Below, in pieces: positions 44,690-55,633 of a stretch of DNA of 55,660 nt. Each line of letters starts with the position of its first letter. The first letter of the stretch is position 1. The translations under genes were made by a program, and so were the position numbers. Source of the stretch: Streptomyces sp. DH37. GTDB taxonomy: Bacteria > Actinomycetota > Actinomycetes > Streptomycetales > Streptomycetaceae. The DNA lies in NCBI RefSeq assembly GCF_029813835.1, contig NZ_JARVKV010000043.1:1-55660 (forward strand). Reading direction: 5' to 3'. The notes below the pieces were generated by a model that had not been told where the DNA came from, did no database searches, and was given only the letters and a program-made list of their open reading frames with translations.

Positions 44690-45748
44690 TCAGGAGCCGC
44701 CGCTCCCGCGCCGCTTCGAGCGGCGCAGGGCGAGGATCAGGACGGCGCCCGCGGCGAGGGCGAGGCCGAAGCCGACGGTGCCGCCCTCCTCCCCGCCGTC
44801 CTCCCCGCCGCCGTCGCCGCCGTCGCCGCCGCCGTTCGGCGCGTCCGCGCCGCCCGCGTCCCGCTTCCCGTCCCCGGCCCGGTCCGGCTCCTCCTGCCGC
44901 GCCTCCTCCGGGAGCTGATCGCCGGTCAGCGGCATCGGCTGCACGGCGCTGCGCTCGCCCTCCGTGCCGTACAGCAGGGTCCGGCCGTCCGGGGTGAAGG
45001 TCATCGACTCGCCCTGGCGCTGCACCGGCACCGTCAGCCGCCCCAGCTCCCGGGGCGCGCCGTCCTCCCAGGCGTACACGGTCCCGCCGAAGTAGCCGCG
45101 CACCGCCAGCCGGGTGCCGTCCGGGGAGAAGGCGGCGTCGGTCGCCCACAGGCCGATGTCCGCGACGCGCGTGAAGGTGTTCACGCCGGACGCCGAGAGC
45201 TTACCGGGACCGGCGTAGAGGGCGCCGCCGTCCTCGCGCTTGCTGACGATGTACACCCGCCCGGTGACGGGATGGACGGCCAGCGACTCGGCGTCGCGCG
45301 GGCCGTCGGCGTAGCGCACGGTGTGGCGGGTGACCGGGACGGCCTGGTCGGCCAGCCTCTCGGGCTCGGCGAAGCGGTAGATCCACACCTCGGGCCACCG
45401 GCCGCCGAAGTTGTCGCCGATGTCGCCGACGTACACGCCGCCGTCCGGGCCGACCGAGACGGCCTCGACGTCGCGCGGTTCGACGCCGGTCAGGGTGATC
45501 GTGGCGACGGTCCTCCCCGTCCGGCCGTCGACCGCGTAGACGTACGGCCCGTCGTCGCTGTCGTTGTGCGTCCAGTACACGCCGGGGTGGGCGCGGCTGG
45601 CGGCCAGGCCGCTGGACTCGGTGATCCGCTCGTCCTCGATCGTGAAGCCGTCGGCGGCGGGGTCCGCCGCCGACGCCGTCCCGGCCGTGCCCGCCCCCGC
45701 CACCCCGATCACCGTCGCCGCGCCCAGGGCGCGCAGAAGCCTCCGCAT
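44690..45748 (-). CDS. Secreted/anchored beta-propeller protein
   Basis: 352 aa. Signal peptide ~1-29 (ATVIGVAGAGTAGTASA). Beta-propeller-like repeats to ~265 (VYWTHNDSDDGPYVYAVDG, VYVGDIGDNFGGRWPEVWIYRF, RVYIVSKREDGG). A Gly/Asp/Glu-rich linker (~285-325) leads to one hydrophobic segment (VGFGLALAAGAVLILAL) and a basic RRSKRR tail, so it is held in the membrane by its C-terminus facing out. Function unknown; propeller relatives bind ligands or proteins. Divergent from an SGNH hydrolase. Confidence 0.85.
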   Translation of the reverse strand: MRRLLRALGAATVIGVAGAGTAGTASAADPAADGFTIEDERITESSGLAASRAHPGVYWTHNDSDDGPYVYAVDGRTGRTVATITLTGVEPRDVEAVSVGPDGGVYVGDIGDNFGGRWPEVWIYRFAEPERLADQAVPVTRHTVRYADGPRDAESLAVHPVTGRVYIVSKREDGGALYAGPGKLSASGVNTFTRVADIGLWATDAAFSPDGTRLAVRGYFGGTVYAWEDGAPRELGRLTVPVQRQGESMTFTPDGRTLLYGTEGERSAVQPMPLTGDQLPEEARQEEPDRAGDGKRDAGGADAPNGGGDGGDGGGEDGGEEGGTVGFGLALAAGAVLILALRRSKRRGSGGS

Positions 45749-45842
45749 GGGCCAAGCCTGCCATCCGCGCGCGGGTGCCCCGGACCGCCGGGTGAGGGGC
45801 GTCACGTCGCACGCCGCGGCCGCCGTCCGGGAGGATGTGCGG

Positions 45843-46544
45843 ATGCGCGTGCTCCTCGTCGGCGACTCCATGACCATCGGCAGCGCCGGCGAGCACACCT
45901 GGCGCCACCGCATGTGGCGGCACCTGGAGCGCACCTGCGGCTCCCGCGGCGAGGCGTACGAGATCGTCGGCCCGCGCGACGCGCTGTACGACAAGGCCGC
46001 CGGCGCCCCGGTGTCCCAGGACTACGCCGACCCGGACTTCCCCGTGCCCGCGCGCCGCCACCTCGCCGGCTGGGGCGAGGGCTGGCTGCACATGGCGCCC
46101 CTGATAGCCGGCGCGGTGCGCGAACACCGCGCCGACACCCTGCTGGTCTTCCTCGGCCTGATCGACCTCGGCTTCTACACCGGCTCCGACGCCACGGCCG
46201 GCAACGTCCACCGCTTCCTCGCCGGGGCCCGTTCCGCCGAGCCGGGCGTACGGGCCGTGCTGCTGCCGGTGATCCCCAACGTGCGGGCGCGGGACGACGC
46301 CTTCTTCGCCGCCGAGTGCGAGCGCTTCAACGAGCTGCTGGCCAAGTCCGTGGCCGAACTGTCCACCCCCGCCTCGCCGCTGCTGCTGGCCTCGCCGCCG
46401 CACGACTGGGACCTGGCCCGCGACACCTACGACGGCACCCATCCCACCGCCCGCGGCGAGCACCGCATCGCCGCGGCCTTCGCCGACGCGATGCACCAGG
46501 CGTGGGGGATCGGCGGTCCGTACGCGCCGCCTTCCGGGGAGTGA
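45843..46544 (+). CDS. SGNH/GDSL-type hydrolase
   Basis: 233 aa from the ATG at 45843 with GGGAGG 8 nt upstream. Block I LLVGDSMTIGS carries the nucleophilic Ser, and block V DGTHPTARGEHRIA supplies Asp and His. Blocks II/III are less clear (FLGLIDLGFYTG). No signal peptide, so cytoplasmic. Likely an acyl or carbohydrate esterase; substrate unknown. Confidence 0.88.
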   Translation: MRVLLVGDSMTIGSAGEHTWRHRMWRHLERTCGSRGEAYEIVGPRDALYDKAAGAPVSQDYADPDFPVPARRHLAGWGEGWLHMAPLIAGAVREHRADTLLVFLGLIDLGFYTGSDATAGNVHRFLAGARSAEPGVRAVLLPVIPNVRARDDAFFAAECERFNELLAKSVAELSTPASPLLLASPPHDWDLARDTYDGTHPTARGEHRIAAAFADAMHQAWGIGGPYAPPSGE

Positions 46545-46640
46545 CGGCGCGTCCCGGCATCCGGGAATCCGGAGCCCCGTGTTCCAGGCCGTGCGGGTCG
46601 CCCTTGCCTTGAGTCCGCTCCAACGCGTTGGCTGGTGCCC

Positions 46641-47636
46641 ATGAAGTACACGCAGCTCGGACGCACCGGTCTCAAGGTCAGCCGCCTGGTCCTCGGCACG
46701 ATGAACTTCGGTCCGCAGACCGACGAGGCCGACAGCCACGCCATCATGGACGCCGCGCTCGACGCGGGCGTCAACTTCTTCGACACCGCCAACGTCTACG
46801 GCTGGGGCGAGAACAAGGGCCGCACCGAGGAGATCATCGGCAACTGGTTCGCCGGCGGCGGCGACCGCCGCGACAAGGTCGTCCTGGCCACCAAGGTGTA
46901 CGGCAACATGGGCGCCGACGGCGACGTGTGGCCCAACCACGACAAGCTCTCCGCGGTGAACATCCGCCGTGCCGTCGAGGCCAGCCTCAGGCGGCTCCAG
47001 ACGGACCACATCGACCTGTACCAGTTCCACCACGTCGACCGGAACACGCCGTGGGAGGAGATCTGGCAGGCGATGGACGTCCTGGTCCAGCAGGGCAAGA
47101 TCCTCTACGCCGGGTCGTCCAACTTCGCGGGCTGGCACATCGCGCAGGCCAACGAGGCCGCCGCCCGCCGCGGCAGCCTCGGGCTGGTCAGCGAGCAGTG
47201 CCTGTACAACCTGGCCGAGCGCCGCGCCGAGATGGAGGTCGTCCCGGCCGCGCAGGGCTACGGCCTGGGGGTCATCCCGTGGTCGCCGCTGCACGGCGGT
47301 CTGCTGGGCGGCGCCATCCGCAAGGAGAGGGAGGGCGGCGGCGCGCGCACCACCTCCGGCCGCTCGGGCGACGCCCTGGCCAACACCAAGGTCCGCGAGC
47401 AGATCCAGGCGTACGAGGACCTGCTGGACGGGCACGGCCTGGAGCCCGGCGAGGTGGCCCTGGCCTGGCTGCTCACCCGCCCGGGGGTGACCGGCCCGAT
47501 CGTCGGCCCGCGCACGCGCGAGCAGCTCGACTCGGCGCTGCGCGCGGTGGAGCTGGAGCTGGGCGAGGAGCTGCTGGCGTCGCTGGAGGAGATCTTCCCC
47601 GGTCCGGGCCCGTCCCCGGAGGCGTTCGCCTGGTGA
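46641..47636 (+). CDS. Aldo/keto reductase
   Basis: 331 aa from the ATG at 46641 (a GTG two codons upstream is possible). Catalytic tetrad: Asp and Tyr in FFDTANVYGWG, Lys in LATKVYG and His in QFHHVD. NADPH-binding end GPIVGPRTREQLDSAL. Length and motifs fit YajO/Tas-like AKRs. Reduces aldehydes or ketones; physiological substrate unknown. Apparently monocistronic. Confidence 0.93.
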   Translation: MKYTQLGRTGLKVSRLVLGTMNFGPQTDEADSHAIMDAALDAGVNFFDTANVYGWGENKGRTEEIIGNWFAGGGDRRDKVVLATKVYGNMGADGDVWPNHDKLSAVNIRRAVEASLRRLQTDHIDLYQFHHVDRNTPWEEIWQAMDVLVQQGKILYAGSSNFAGWHIAQANEAAARRGSLGLVSEQCLYNLAERRAEMEVVPAAQGYGLGVIPWSPLHGGLLGGAIRKEREGGGARTTSGRSGDALANTKVREQIQAYEDLLDGHGLEPGEVALAWLLTRPGVTGPIVGPRTREQLDSALRAVELELGEELLASLEEIFPGPGPSPEAFAW

Positions 47637-47768
47637 TCCCGGCGGCGGGCGCCGCGCCGGGCGCCGCGCGGTGACGCGTACGGCCGTCCGTCCCGCCGAG
47701 CGGGCCGGGCGGCCGTCCCCGTCGTCGGCGGGCCGTCCGCCCGGCGGGATCGGGGCGGGTCGGGCGGG

Positions 47769-47855
47769 TCAGCTGAGGAGAGCCGCCAGCGCCACCACGA
47801 CGAGCATCAGCACCAGGGCACCGCTCACGATGCGGGTACGGGTCTTCGGATCCAC
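47769..47855 (-). CDS. 28-residue single-helix membrane protein
   Basis: GTG..TGA encoding VDPKTRTRIVSGALVLMLVVVALAALLS (given in full as two parts: VDPKTRTRIVSG, then ALVLMLVVVALAALLS). A basic start followed by a 16-residue hydrophobic helix is a normal small membrane protein. It begins 22 nt after the thpR stop on the same strand; a GTGGGGG run precedes the start. Below the size most gene callers report. Confidence 0.6.
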   Translation of the reverse strand: MDPKTRTRIVSGALVLMLVVVALAALLS

Positions 47856-47877
47856 GCCCCCACGGTAGCCCGCCCGG

Positions 47878-48447
47878 TCAGCGGCCCAGCGGCCAGGCCG
47901 CCAGCGTCTCGTAGCGGGGGTGCTCCCCGGGGATCCCGGACCGGGGCAGGCGGCTGCGGACGAGGGCCAGCTCCTCCGCCCGCCACGTACGTCCCGCGAA
48001 GTCCTCCAGGGCCGCCGCCAGGGGGCGCAGGTCCGGGCCCGGGCCGCGGTGGGCGGCGCGGGCGACGGTCAGGTGCGGCCGGTAGGGGCGGTCCTCGGTC
48101 GGCACCCCGGCGCGGTTGACGCCGGCGGTGACGGAGGCGGCCAGCCGGCGCAGCGGCTCGCGGCCGTCGCCCACCCCGGCCCACAGCACCCGGTCGCCGA
48201 ACCGGCCGCCCCCCGCCAGCCGCAGGTCGAAGGGGTGGTGGCGGTGGGCGGCGCGCTCCAGGCGCTCGCGCAGCCCGGGCAGGAGGCCGTCGTCCACCTC
48301 CCCCAGGAAGGCGAGCGTGAAGTGCCAGCCCTCGGGGAGGACCCAGCGCAGCCGGTCGGCGCCGGGCAGCGCCTTCAGCCGGTCCACCTCCTCCGCCAGT
48401 TCCGCGACGGCGGCGGGGGGAGGCAGCACGGCGGTGAAGAGTCTCAT
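47878..48447 (-). CDS. thpR: RNA 2',3'-cyclic phosphodiesterase (2H family)
   Basis: 189 aa. Two HxTx motifs, HFTLAFLG (~residue 42) and HLTVAR (~125), define the 2H phosphoesterase fold of ThpR/LigT, formerly 2'-5' RNA ligase. Length is normal. It follows the MFS gene by 27 nt on the same strand and may share its transcript, although a GAGGCG/CGCCTC mini-hairpin lies at the junction and no clear ribosome binding site is present. Role in RNA end processing or repair. Confidence 0.93.
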   Translation of the reverse strand: MRLFTAVLPPPAAVAELAEEVDRLKALPGADRLRWVLPEGWHFTLAFLGEVDDGLLPGLRERLERAAHRHHPFDLRLAGGGRFGDRVLWAGVGDGREPLRRLAASVTAGVNRAGVPTEDRPYRPHLTVARAAHRGPGPDLRPLAAALEDFAGRTWRAEELALVRSRLPRSGIPGEHPRYETLAAWPLGR

Positions 48448-48474
48448 GGGAGGAGTCTCACGCGAGGCGGCGCC

Positions 48475-49977
48475 TCACGCGAGCACCTCCCTGCGGTGGT
48501 CCCGCTCCCCGTCCGGCGCGGAGGCCGGGGCGCTGGGCGGCGCGGCGGCGGGGGCGGAGGCGGGGACGGTCCGGTTCGGGGAGGCCGGGGTCCGGTCCGG
48601 GGCGGGACCGGTGCCCGTTATGCTCTCCTGCCCCTCCCCCCGCGCCACCGGGACGAACGCCAGGACGCGACGGCCGCGGCGGAGGTCCACCCTCAGCCGC
48701 AGCCCGCCGATCCGGGCCAGCACCAGGCCGGTCGCGACGGCGGCCAGGGCCGAGACCAGTCCGCCGGCCAGGAAGCCGACGCGGGGGCCGTGGACGTCGG
48801 TGATCCAGCCCATGAGCGGCCCGCCGATCGGGGTGCCGCCCATGAACACCATCATGTACAGGCTCATCACCCGGCCGCGCATCGCGGGGTCGGAGGCGAG
48901 CTGGACGGTGGCGTTGGCGGTGACGTTGAAGGTCAGGCCCACGGCGCCGATGGGCGCCATCAGCAGGGCGAAGAGCCAGAACGACGGGGAGACGGCGGCC
49001 GTCACCTCCAGCACGCCGAAGATCAGCGCCGCGCCGACCATCACCCGCATCCGGCTCACACCGCGCCGGGCGGCCAGCAGCGCGCCGACGACCGAGCCGA
49101 CGGCCATCAGGCTGTTGAGCAGGCCGTAGGTGCCCGCGCCCTCGTCGAAGACCTTGTCGGTGAAGGCGGTGAGCCAGATCGGGAAGTTGTAGGCGAAGGT
49201 GCCGACGAAGCCGACGAGCGTGATCGGCCAGATCAGGTCCGGCCGGCTCGCGACGTACCGCAGTCCCTCGCGCAGCTGGCCCTTGGCGCGCGGGGCGCGC
49301 TCGACGGGGTGCAGCTCGGCGGTGCGCATCATCAGCAGGCCGGTGATCGGCGCGATGAACGACAGCCCGTTGAGCAGGAACGCCCAGCCGCTGCCCACGG
49401 CCGTGATCAGCACGCCGGCGACGGCCGGGCCGACCAGGCGGGCGGACTGGAAGTTGGCGCCGTTGAGGGAGACGGCGTTGGCGAGCTGGTCGGGGCCGAC
49501 CATCTCCGAGACGAAGGTCTGCCGGGCGGGGTTGTCGACGACCGTCGCCAGGCCCAGGACGAAGGCGAGCGCGTAGACGTGCCAGACGTGGACGTGGCCG
49601 CTGAGGGTCAGCGCGGCGAGCGCGAGCCCGGTGAGGCCCATCGCGGTCTGGGTGATCAGCAGCAGCCTGCGCTTGGGGTAGCGGTCGGCGATGACACCGC
49701 CGTACAGCCCGAGGAGCATCATGGGGAGGAACTGCAGCGCGGTGGTGATGCCGACGGCCGTCGCGGATCCGGTGAGGCTGAGGACCAGCCAGTCCTGGGC
49801 GATGCGCTGCATCCAGGTGCCGGTGTTGGAGACGAGCTGTCCCATGGCGAACAGCCGGTAGTTGCGGATGCGCAGCGAACTGAACGTCGAGGGTTTCGCG
49901 GCGGCCCCGGCGGCGGTGGTGGTCTTCCTGTTTCCGTCAGGTGCGGGTGCGGAGTGTGCTCCGGGTCCCGAACTCAA
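48475..49977 (-). CDS. MFS transporter, EntS/MFS_3-like
   Basis: 500 aa from a TTG start (49977) with GAGGAGG about 9 nt upstream, beginning MSSGPGAHSAP. About 12 membrane segments; signature MQRIAQDWLVLSLTGSATAVG, ADRYPKRRLLL and VDNPARQTFVSEMVG of the enterobactin-exporter-like MFS_3 group. A ~60-residue Pro/Ala-rich C-terminal tail is cytoplasmic. Preceded by a marR gene 33 nt upstream on the same strand, its likely repressor. Exported compound unknown. Confidence 0.93.
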   Translation of the reverse strand: MSSGPGAHSAPAPDGNRKTTTAAGAAAKPSTFSSLRIRNYRLFAMGQLVSNTGTWMQRIAQDWLVLSLTGSATAVGITTALQFLPMMLLGLYGGVIADRYPKRRLLLITQTAMGLTGLALAALTLSGHVHVWHVYALAFVLGLATVVDNPARQTFVSEMVGPDQLANAVSLNGANFQSARLVGPAVAGVLITAVGSGWAFLLNGLSFIAPITGLLMMRTAELHPVERAPRAKGQLREGLRYVASRPDLIWPITLVGFVGTFAYNFPIWLTAFTDKVFDEGAGTYGLLNSLMAVGSVVGALLAARRGVSRMRVMVGAALIFGVLEVTAAVSPSFWLFALLMAPIGAVGLTFNVTANATVQLASDPAMRGRVMSLYMMVFMGGTPIGGPLMGWITDVHGPRVGFLAGGLVSALAAVATGLVLARIGGLRLRVDLRRGRRVLAFVPVARGEGQESITGTGPAPDRTPASPNRTVPASAPAAAPPSAPASAPDGERDHRREVLA

Positions 49978-50010
49978 TCGGCTTCGCCTCCTCGTGGTGC
50001 GACTCCTTAC

Positions 50011-50454
50011 TTACAGGTGCGCGAGCTTCTCCAGGACGGGCGCGGCGGCGCGCAGGCGTGCCCACTCGTCCTCGTCGAGCTGCCCGGCGAGCTCGGCGAG
50101 CCAGGCGTTCCGCTTGGCGCGGCTCGCGGCGAGCATCGCCTCGGCCTGCTCGGTGCGGTTGACCACCTTCTGGCGGCGGTCGTCCGGATGCGGCTCCAGC
50201 CGGACGAGGCCCTTCGCCTCCAGCATCGCCACGATGCGGGTCATCGACGGCGGCTGTACGTGCTCCTTGCGCGCCAGCTCGCCGGGGGTGGCGGAGCCGC
50301 AGCGCGCGAGGGTGCCGAGGACCGACATCTCGGCCGGGCTCAGCGACTCGTCGACGCGCTGGTGCTTGATGCGGCGCGCCAGGCGCATCGTGGCGGAGCG
50401 GAGGGCGTTGACGGCTTCGGCGTCCTCGCCCCGGGACAGATCCGGCATATTCAT
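50011..50454 (-). CDS. MarR-family regulator
   Basis: 147 aa. Winged HTH: LSPAEMSVLGTLARCGSATPGELARKEHVQPPSMTRIVAMLEAKGLV, wing HPDDRRQKVV; conserved layout of MarR. First gene of a marR-MFS unit. Two ATGs (50454, 50448) are in frame; TAGGCT 7 nt before the second suggests a leaderless start at 50448. The operator-like TTAGGCTAA overlaps the first ATG, so autorepression is likely. Confidence 0.93.
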   Translation of the reverse strand: MNMPDLSRGEDAEAVNALRSATMRLARRIKHQRVDESLSPAEMSVLGTLARCGSATPGELARKEHVQPPSMTRIVAMLEAKGLVRLEPHPDDRRQKVVNRTEQAEAMLAASRAKRNAWLAELAGQLDEDEWARLRAAAPVLEKLAHL

Positions 50455-50489
50455 TAGCCTAACTCATTACCTCGCCTAAGGACTAATCC
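50454..50489. promoter_or_regulatory. marR promoter/operator
   Basis: On the minus strand: GGATTAGTCC (50489-50480), TTAGGC (50479-50474) and TTAGG-CTAA (50462-50454), the last a 9-bp palindrome touching the start codon. The core GTTAGGCTAA also equals the centre of DtxR-type iron boxes. 50490-50675 contains no gene. Confidence 0.55.
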
Positions 50490-50675
50490 GGAGAGGGTGC
50501 GGACGGGGTGGCTTTCATCACCCCTGCGAGCGAGTCCGCGGGGAGAACCGACGCACGTCCCCCGCCTACCCCGAGACCGCGTCCCCATGGAGTCCACGGA
50601 TGGGAAGGTGCTCAGCCTACGGACGGGCGGCGCGCCCCTCGAAGGGTTCCGCCGCCGTGCCGCACAACGCGGAAC

Positions 50676-50705
50676 GAGCGCCCGGACCGTGCGGTCCGGA
50701 CGCTC
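50676..50705 (-). terminator. Terminator of the purine permease gene
   Basis: GAGCG-C-CCGGACC-GTGC-GGTCCGG-A-CGCTC: 7-bp inner and 5-bp outer stem with one mismatch, 54 nt beyond the stop. Confidence 0.75.
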
Positions 50706-50758
50706 GTCCGTGGCGGTTCCGCCTGATGCGCCGCCGGGCGGCTCGGCCGGTCCCCGGC

Positions 50759-52249
50759 TCAGCCGATCCCCAGCGCCTGCTGGATCGGGTCCAGCAGGAA
50801 GTAGACGAGGAAGCAGGCGCCCACGGCGTTCAGCAGCCACGGGATCTCGCGGAAGCGCCCGGTGGCGGTGCGCAGCAGGATGTAGGAGAGCACGCCGATG
50901 CCGATGCCGTTGGTGATGCTGTAGGTGAACGGCATGGAGATCAGCGTCAGGAACGCCGGGACCGCGACGGTCTGGTCGCTCCAGTCGATCTCCCGCACGT
51001 TCGAGGCCATGATCAGGAAGCCGACCACGACCAGCGCCGGGGTCGCGGCGTGCGACGGCACCACGGTGGCCAGCGGCGTGAAGACCAGGGCCAGCAGGAA
51101 CAGCGCGCCGGTCATGATGTTGGCCAGGCCGGTGCGGGCGCCCTCGCCGACACCGGCGGTGGACTCCACGAAGCAGGTGTTGGCCGAGCAGGAGCCGAAG
51201 CCGCCGCCCGCGACGGCGACGCCGTCGGTCATCAGGATGCGGCCCATGCCCGGCAGCCGGCCCTCGTCGTCGGTCAGCTTCGCCTCGTGGCCGACGCCGA
51301 TGATGGTGCCCATCGCGTCGAAGAAGCCCGACAGCAGCACGGTGAAGACGAACAGCGAGCCGGTCAGCACGCCGACCTCCGCGAAGCCGCCGAAGAGGCT
51401 GACCTCGCCGATCAGGCCGAAGTCCGGGGTGCTCACGATGCTCTCGGGCACGTTGGGCACGGCCAGGCCCCACGCGGCGTCCGGGATCTCGGCGACCGCG
51501 TTGACCGCCACGGCCACCACGGTCATCACGACGATGCTGATCAGGATCGCGCCCTTGGCCTTCCGGACGACCAGGACGAAGGTCAGGGCCACGCCGAGGA
51601 CGAAGACGAGCACCGGCCAGCCCGTGAGGTGCCCGCCCTGCCCGAGGCCGAGCGGCACGGTGGTGTGGGCCGCGTCGGGGTTGCGGGTGACGAAGCCGGA
51701 GTCCACCAGGCCGATGAGGGTGATGAACAGGCCGATGCCGATCGCGATGGCCCGGCGCAGCCCGCCGGGTATGGCGTCCATGACGCGCTCGCGCAGCCCG
51801 GAGGCGACCAGCAGCATCAGCACCAGGCCGGCCAGGACCACCATGCCCATGGCGTCGGGCCAGCTCATCTGGGGCGCGAGCTGGAGGGAGACCACGGCGT
51901 TGATGCCGAGCCCGGCGGCCAGCGCGATGGGCACGTTGCCGATGACGCCCATCAGGACGGTGGTCAGACCGGCCATCAGCGCGGTGGCGGTGACGAGCTG
52001 GGCGTTGTCGAGCTGCTGGCCGAACTTGTCCGTGCCCGCGCCGAGGATGATCGGGTTCAGCACGACGATGTAGGCCATCGCGAAGAAGGTGGCGAGTCCG
52101 CCACGCAGTTCGCGGCCCACGGTCGAGCCCCGCTCGGAGATCCTGAAGAAGCGGTCGATGCCGTTCCTGGGCGGCTGGGGTCCGGATTCGTTGCCGGAGG
52201 TGCCAGGGGTGTCTGGCGTGGCCGGGGTGGCGGTGGCCGGAGCGGACAT
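50759..52249 (-). CDS. NCS2-family purine permease, AzgA-like
   Basis: 496 aa. About 13-14 membrane segments. AzgA-type features: FFAMAYIVVLNPIIL, GFFDAMGTIIGVGHEAKL, GGFGSCSANTCFVESTAGVG, EGARTGLANI. Transports adenine, guanine or hypoxanthine by proton symport (family knowledge). GAAGGT ribosome binding site 6 nt before the ATG. The ~70-nt leader folds in two exclusive ways (see findings). Divergent from the DUF2530 gene. Confidence 0.93.
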   Translation of the reverse strand: MSAPATATPATPDTPGTSGNESGPQPPRNGIDRFFRISERGSTVGRELRGGLATFFAMAYIVVLNPIILGAGTDKFGQQLDNAQLVTATALMAGLTTVLMGVIGNVPIALAAGLGINAVVSLQLAPQMSWPDAMGMVVLAGLVLMLLVASGLRERVMDAIPGGLRRAIAIGIGLFITLIGLVDSGFVTRNPDAAHTTVPLGLGQGGHLTGWPVLVFVLGVALTFVLVVRKAKGAILISIVVMTVVAVAVNAVAEIPDAAWGLAVPNVPESIVSTPDFGLIGEVSLFGGFAEVGVLTGSLFVFTVLLSGFFDAMGTIIGVGHEAKLTDDEGRLPGMGRILMTDGVAVAGGGFGSCSANTCFVESTAGVGEGARTGLANIMTGALFLLALVFTPLATVVPSHAATPALVVVGFLIMASNVREIDWSDQTVAVPAFLTLISMPFTYSITNGIGIGVLSYILLRTATGRFREIPWLLNAVGACFLVYFLLDPIQQALGIG

Positions 52250-52281
52250 GCGTGACCTTCGCTGGGCGGTTCGGGGGTGTT

Positions 52282-52330
52282 CTTGGAGGTTCCTCCAACG
52301 GGAACCGGTGAATCCAAGGTGCTTTCAGTA
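52282..52330 (-). promoter_or_regulatory. Structured leader of the purine permease
   Basis: TACTGA (52330-52325) is a possible -10, giving transcription start near 52318. Fold A: CUUGGA (52318-52313) with UCCAAG (52287-52282), stacked on GGUUCC (52306-52301) with GGAACC (52293-52288). Fold B: UUGGAGG (52298-52292) with CCUCCAA (52289-52283). The folds share bases and cannot coexist. Alternatively TTGGAGG-TT-CCTCCAA is a DNA operator. Confidence 0.5.
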
Positions 52331-52521
52331 TGAACGCACTACTTCCGAAAAGGCCACGCGCGGGGGGAGGGATTCCCGGGATCCGCCGTGACGCTCCCCA
52401 CACCCGTCCTCCACCCGGACGCCACTCCCGGGTCGGCCGCGGCCCCGCCCCTCGTTACGCTGGTCCGGAACGCCGCGGCACGGACGGGCGACGGGGTGAC
52501 GGGAAGCGAGAGGGCCGGACG

Positions 52522-52827
52522 ATGGGCTTGAGCAGGTGGACGAGCGGGGAGCGCGAGGCACCCGAGCCCCTGGAGGGCAACGTCGTCGCCACCGTCGTGG
52601 GCGGCACGGTCATCTGGTTCACGCTCTTCCTGGTCCAGCTCCCCTTCTACGGCTGGTTCGCCGACCACGGCCGCACCTGGTGGCTGTGGACCTGCCTGGC
52701 GGGCGGCGTCCTGGGCCTCTACGGCATCTGGTTCGTCCGCCGCCGCGAGGCGGGGCTGCGCCGCGAGCGCCTCGCGCGGGAGAGCGGCACGGACACGGCC
52801 CCGGACGGACCCGCGGCCTCCGGCTGA
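52522..52827 (+). CDS. DUF2530 membrane protein
   Basis: 101 aa. Two membrane helices (VVATVVGGTVIWFTLFLVQL and WLWTCLAGGVLGLYGIWFV), joined by FYGWFADHGRTWW, then a basic tail. Matches DUF2530, a small actinobacterial membrane family of unknown function. It lies 113 nt upstream of the P-type ATPase in the same direction. Confidence 0.88.
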   Translation: MGLSRWTSGEREAPEPLEGNVVATVVGGTVIWFTLFLVQLPFYGWFADHGRTWWLWTCLAGGVLGLYGIWFVRRREAGLRRERLARESGTDTAPDGPAASG

Positions 52828-52940
52828 CCCGGCAGGGCCTCCGGGAAGCCGGACAGTCTTCCCCGGTCTCCGTCCCGGGACACCTCCACGTGGGCAACAA
52901 CACGCGCGCGGAAGCGCCTCCGCCTCGTACTGTCTGGGTC

Positions 52941-55586
<2,646 letters not shown>

Positions 55587-55633
55587 CCCGGTCCGGCCCG
55601 GATGCGGCCCGGACGGGCCCCGCACGTGCGACC

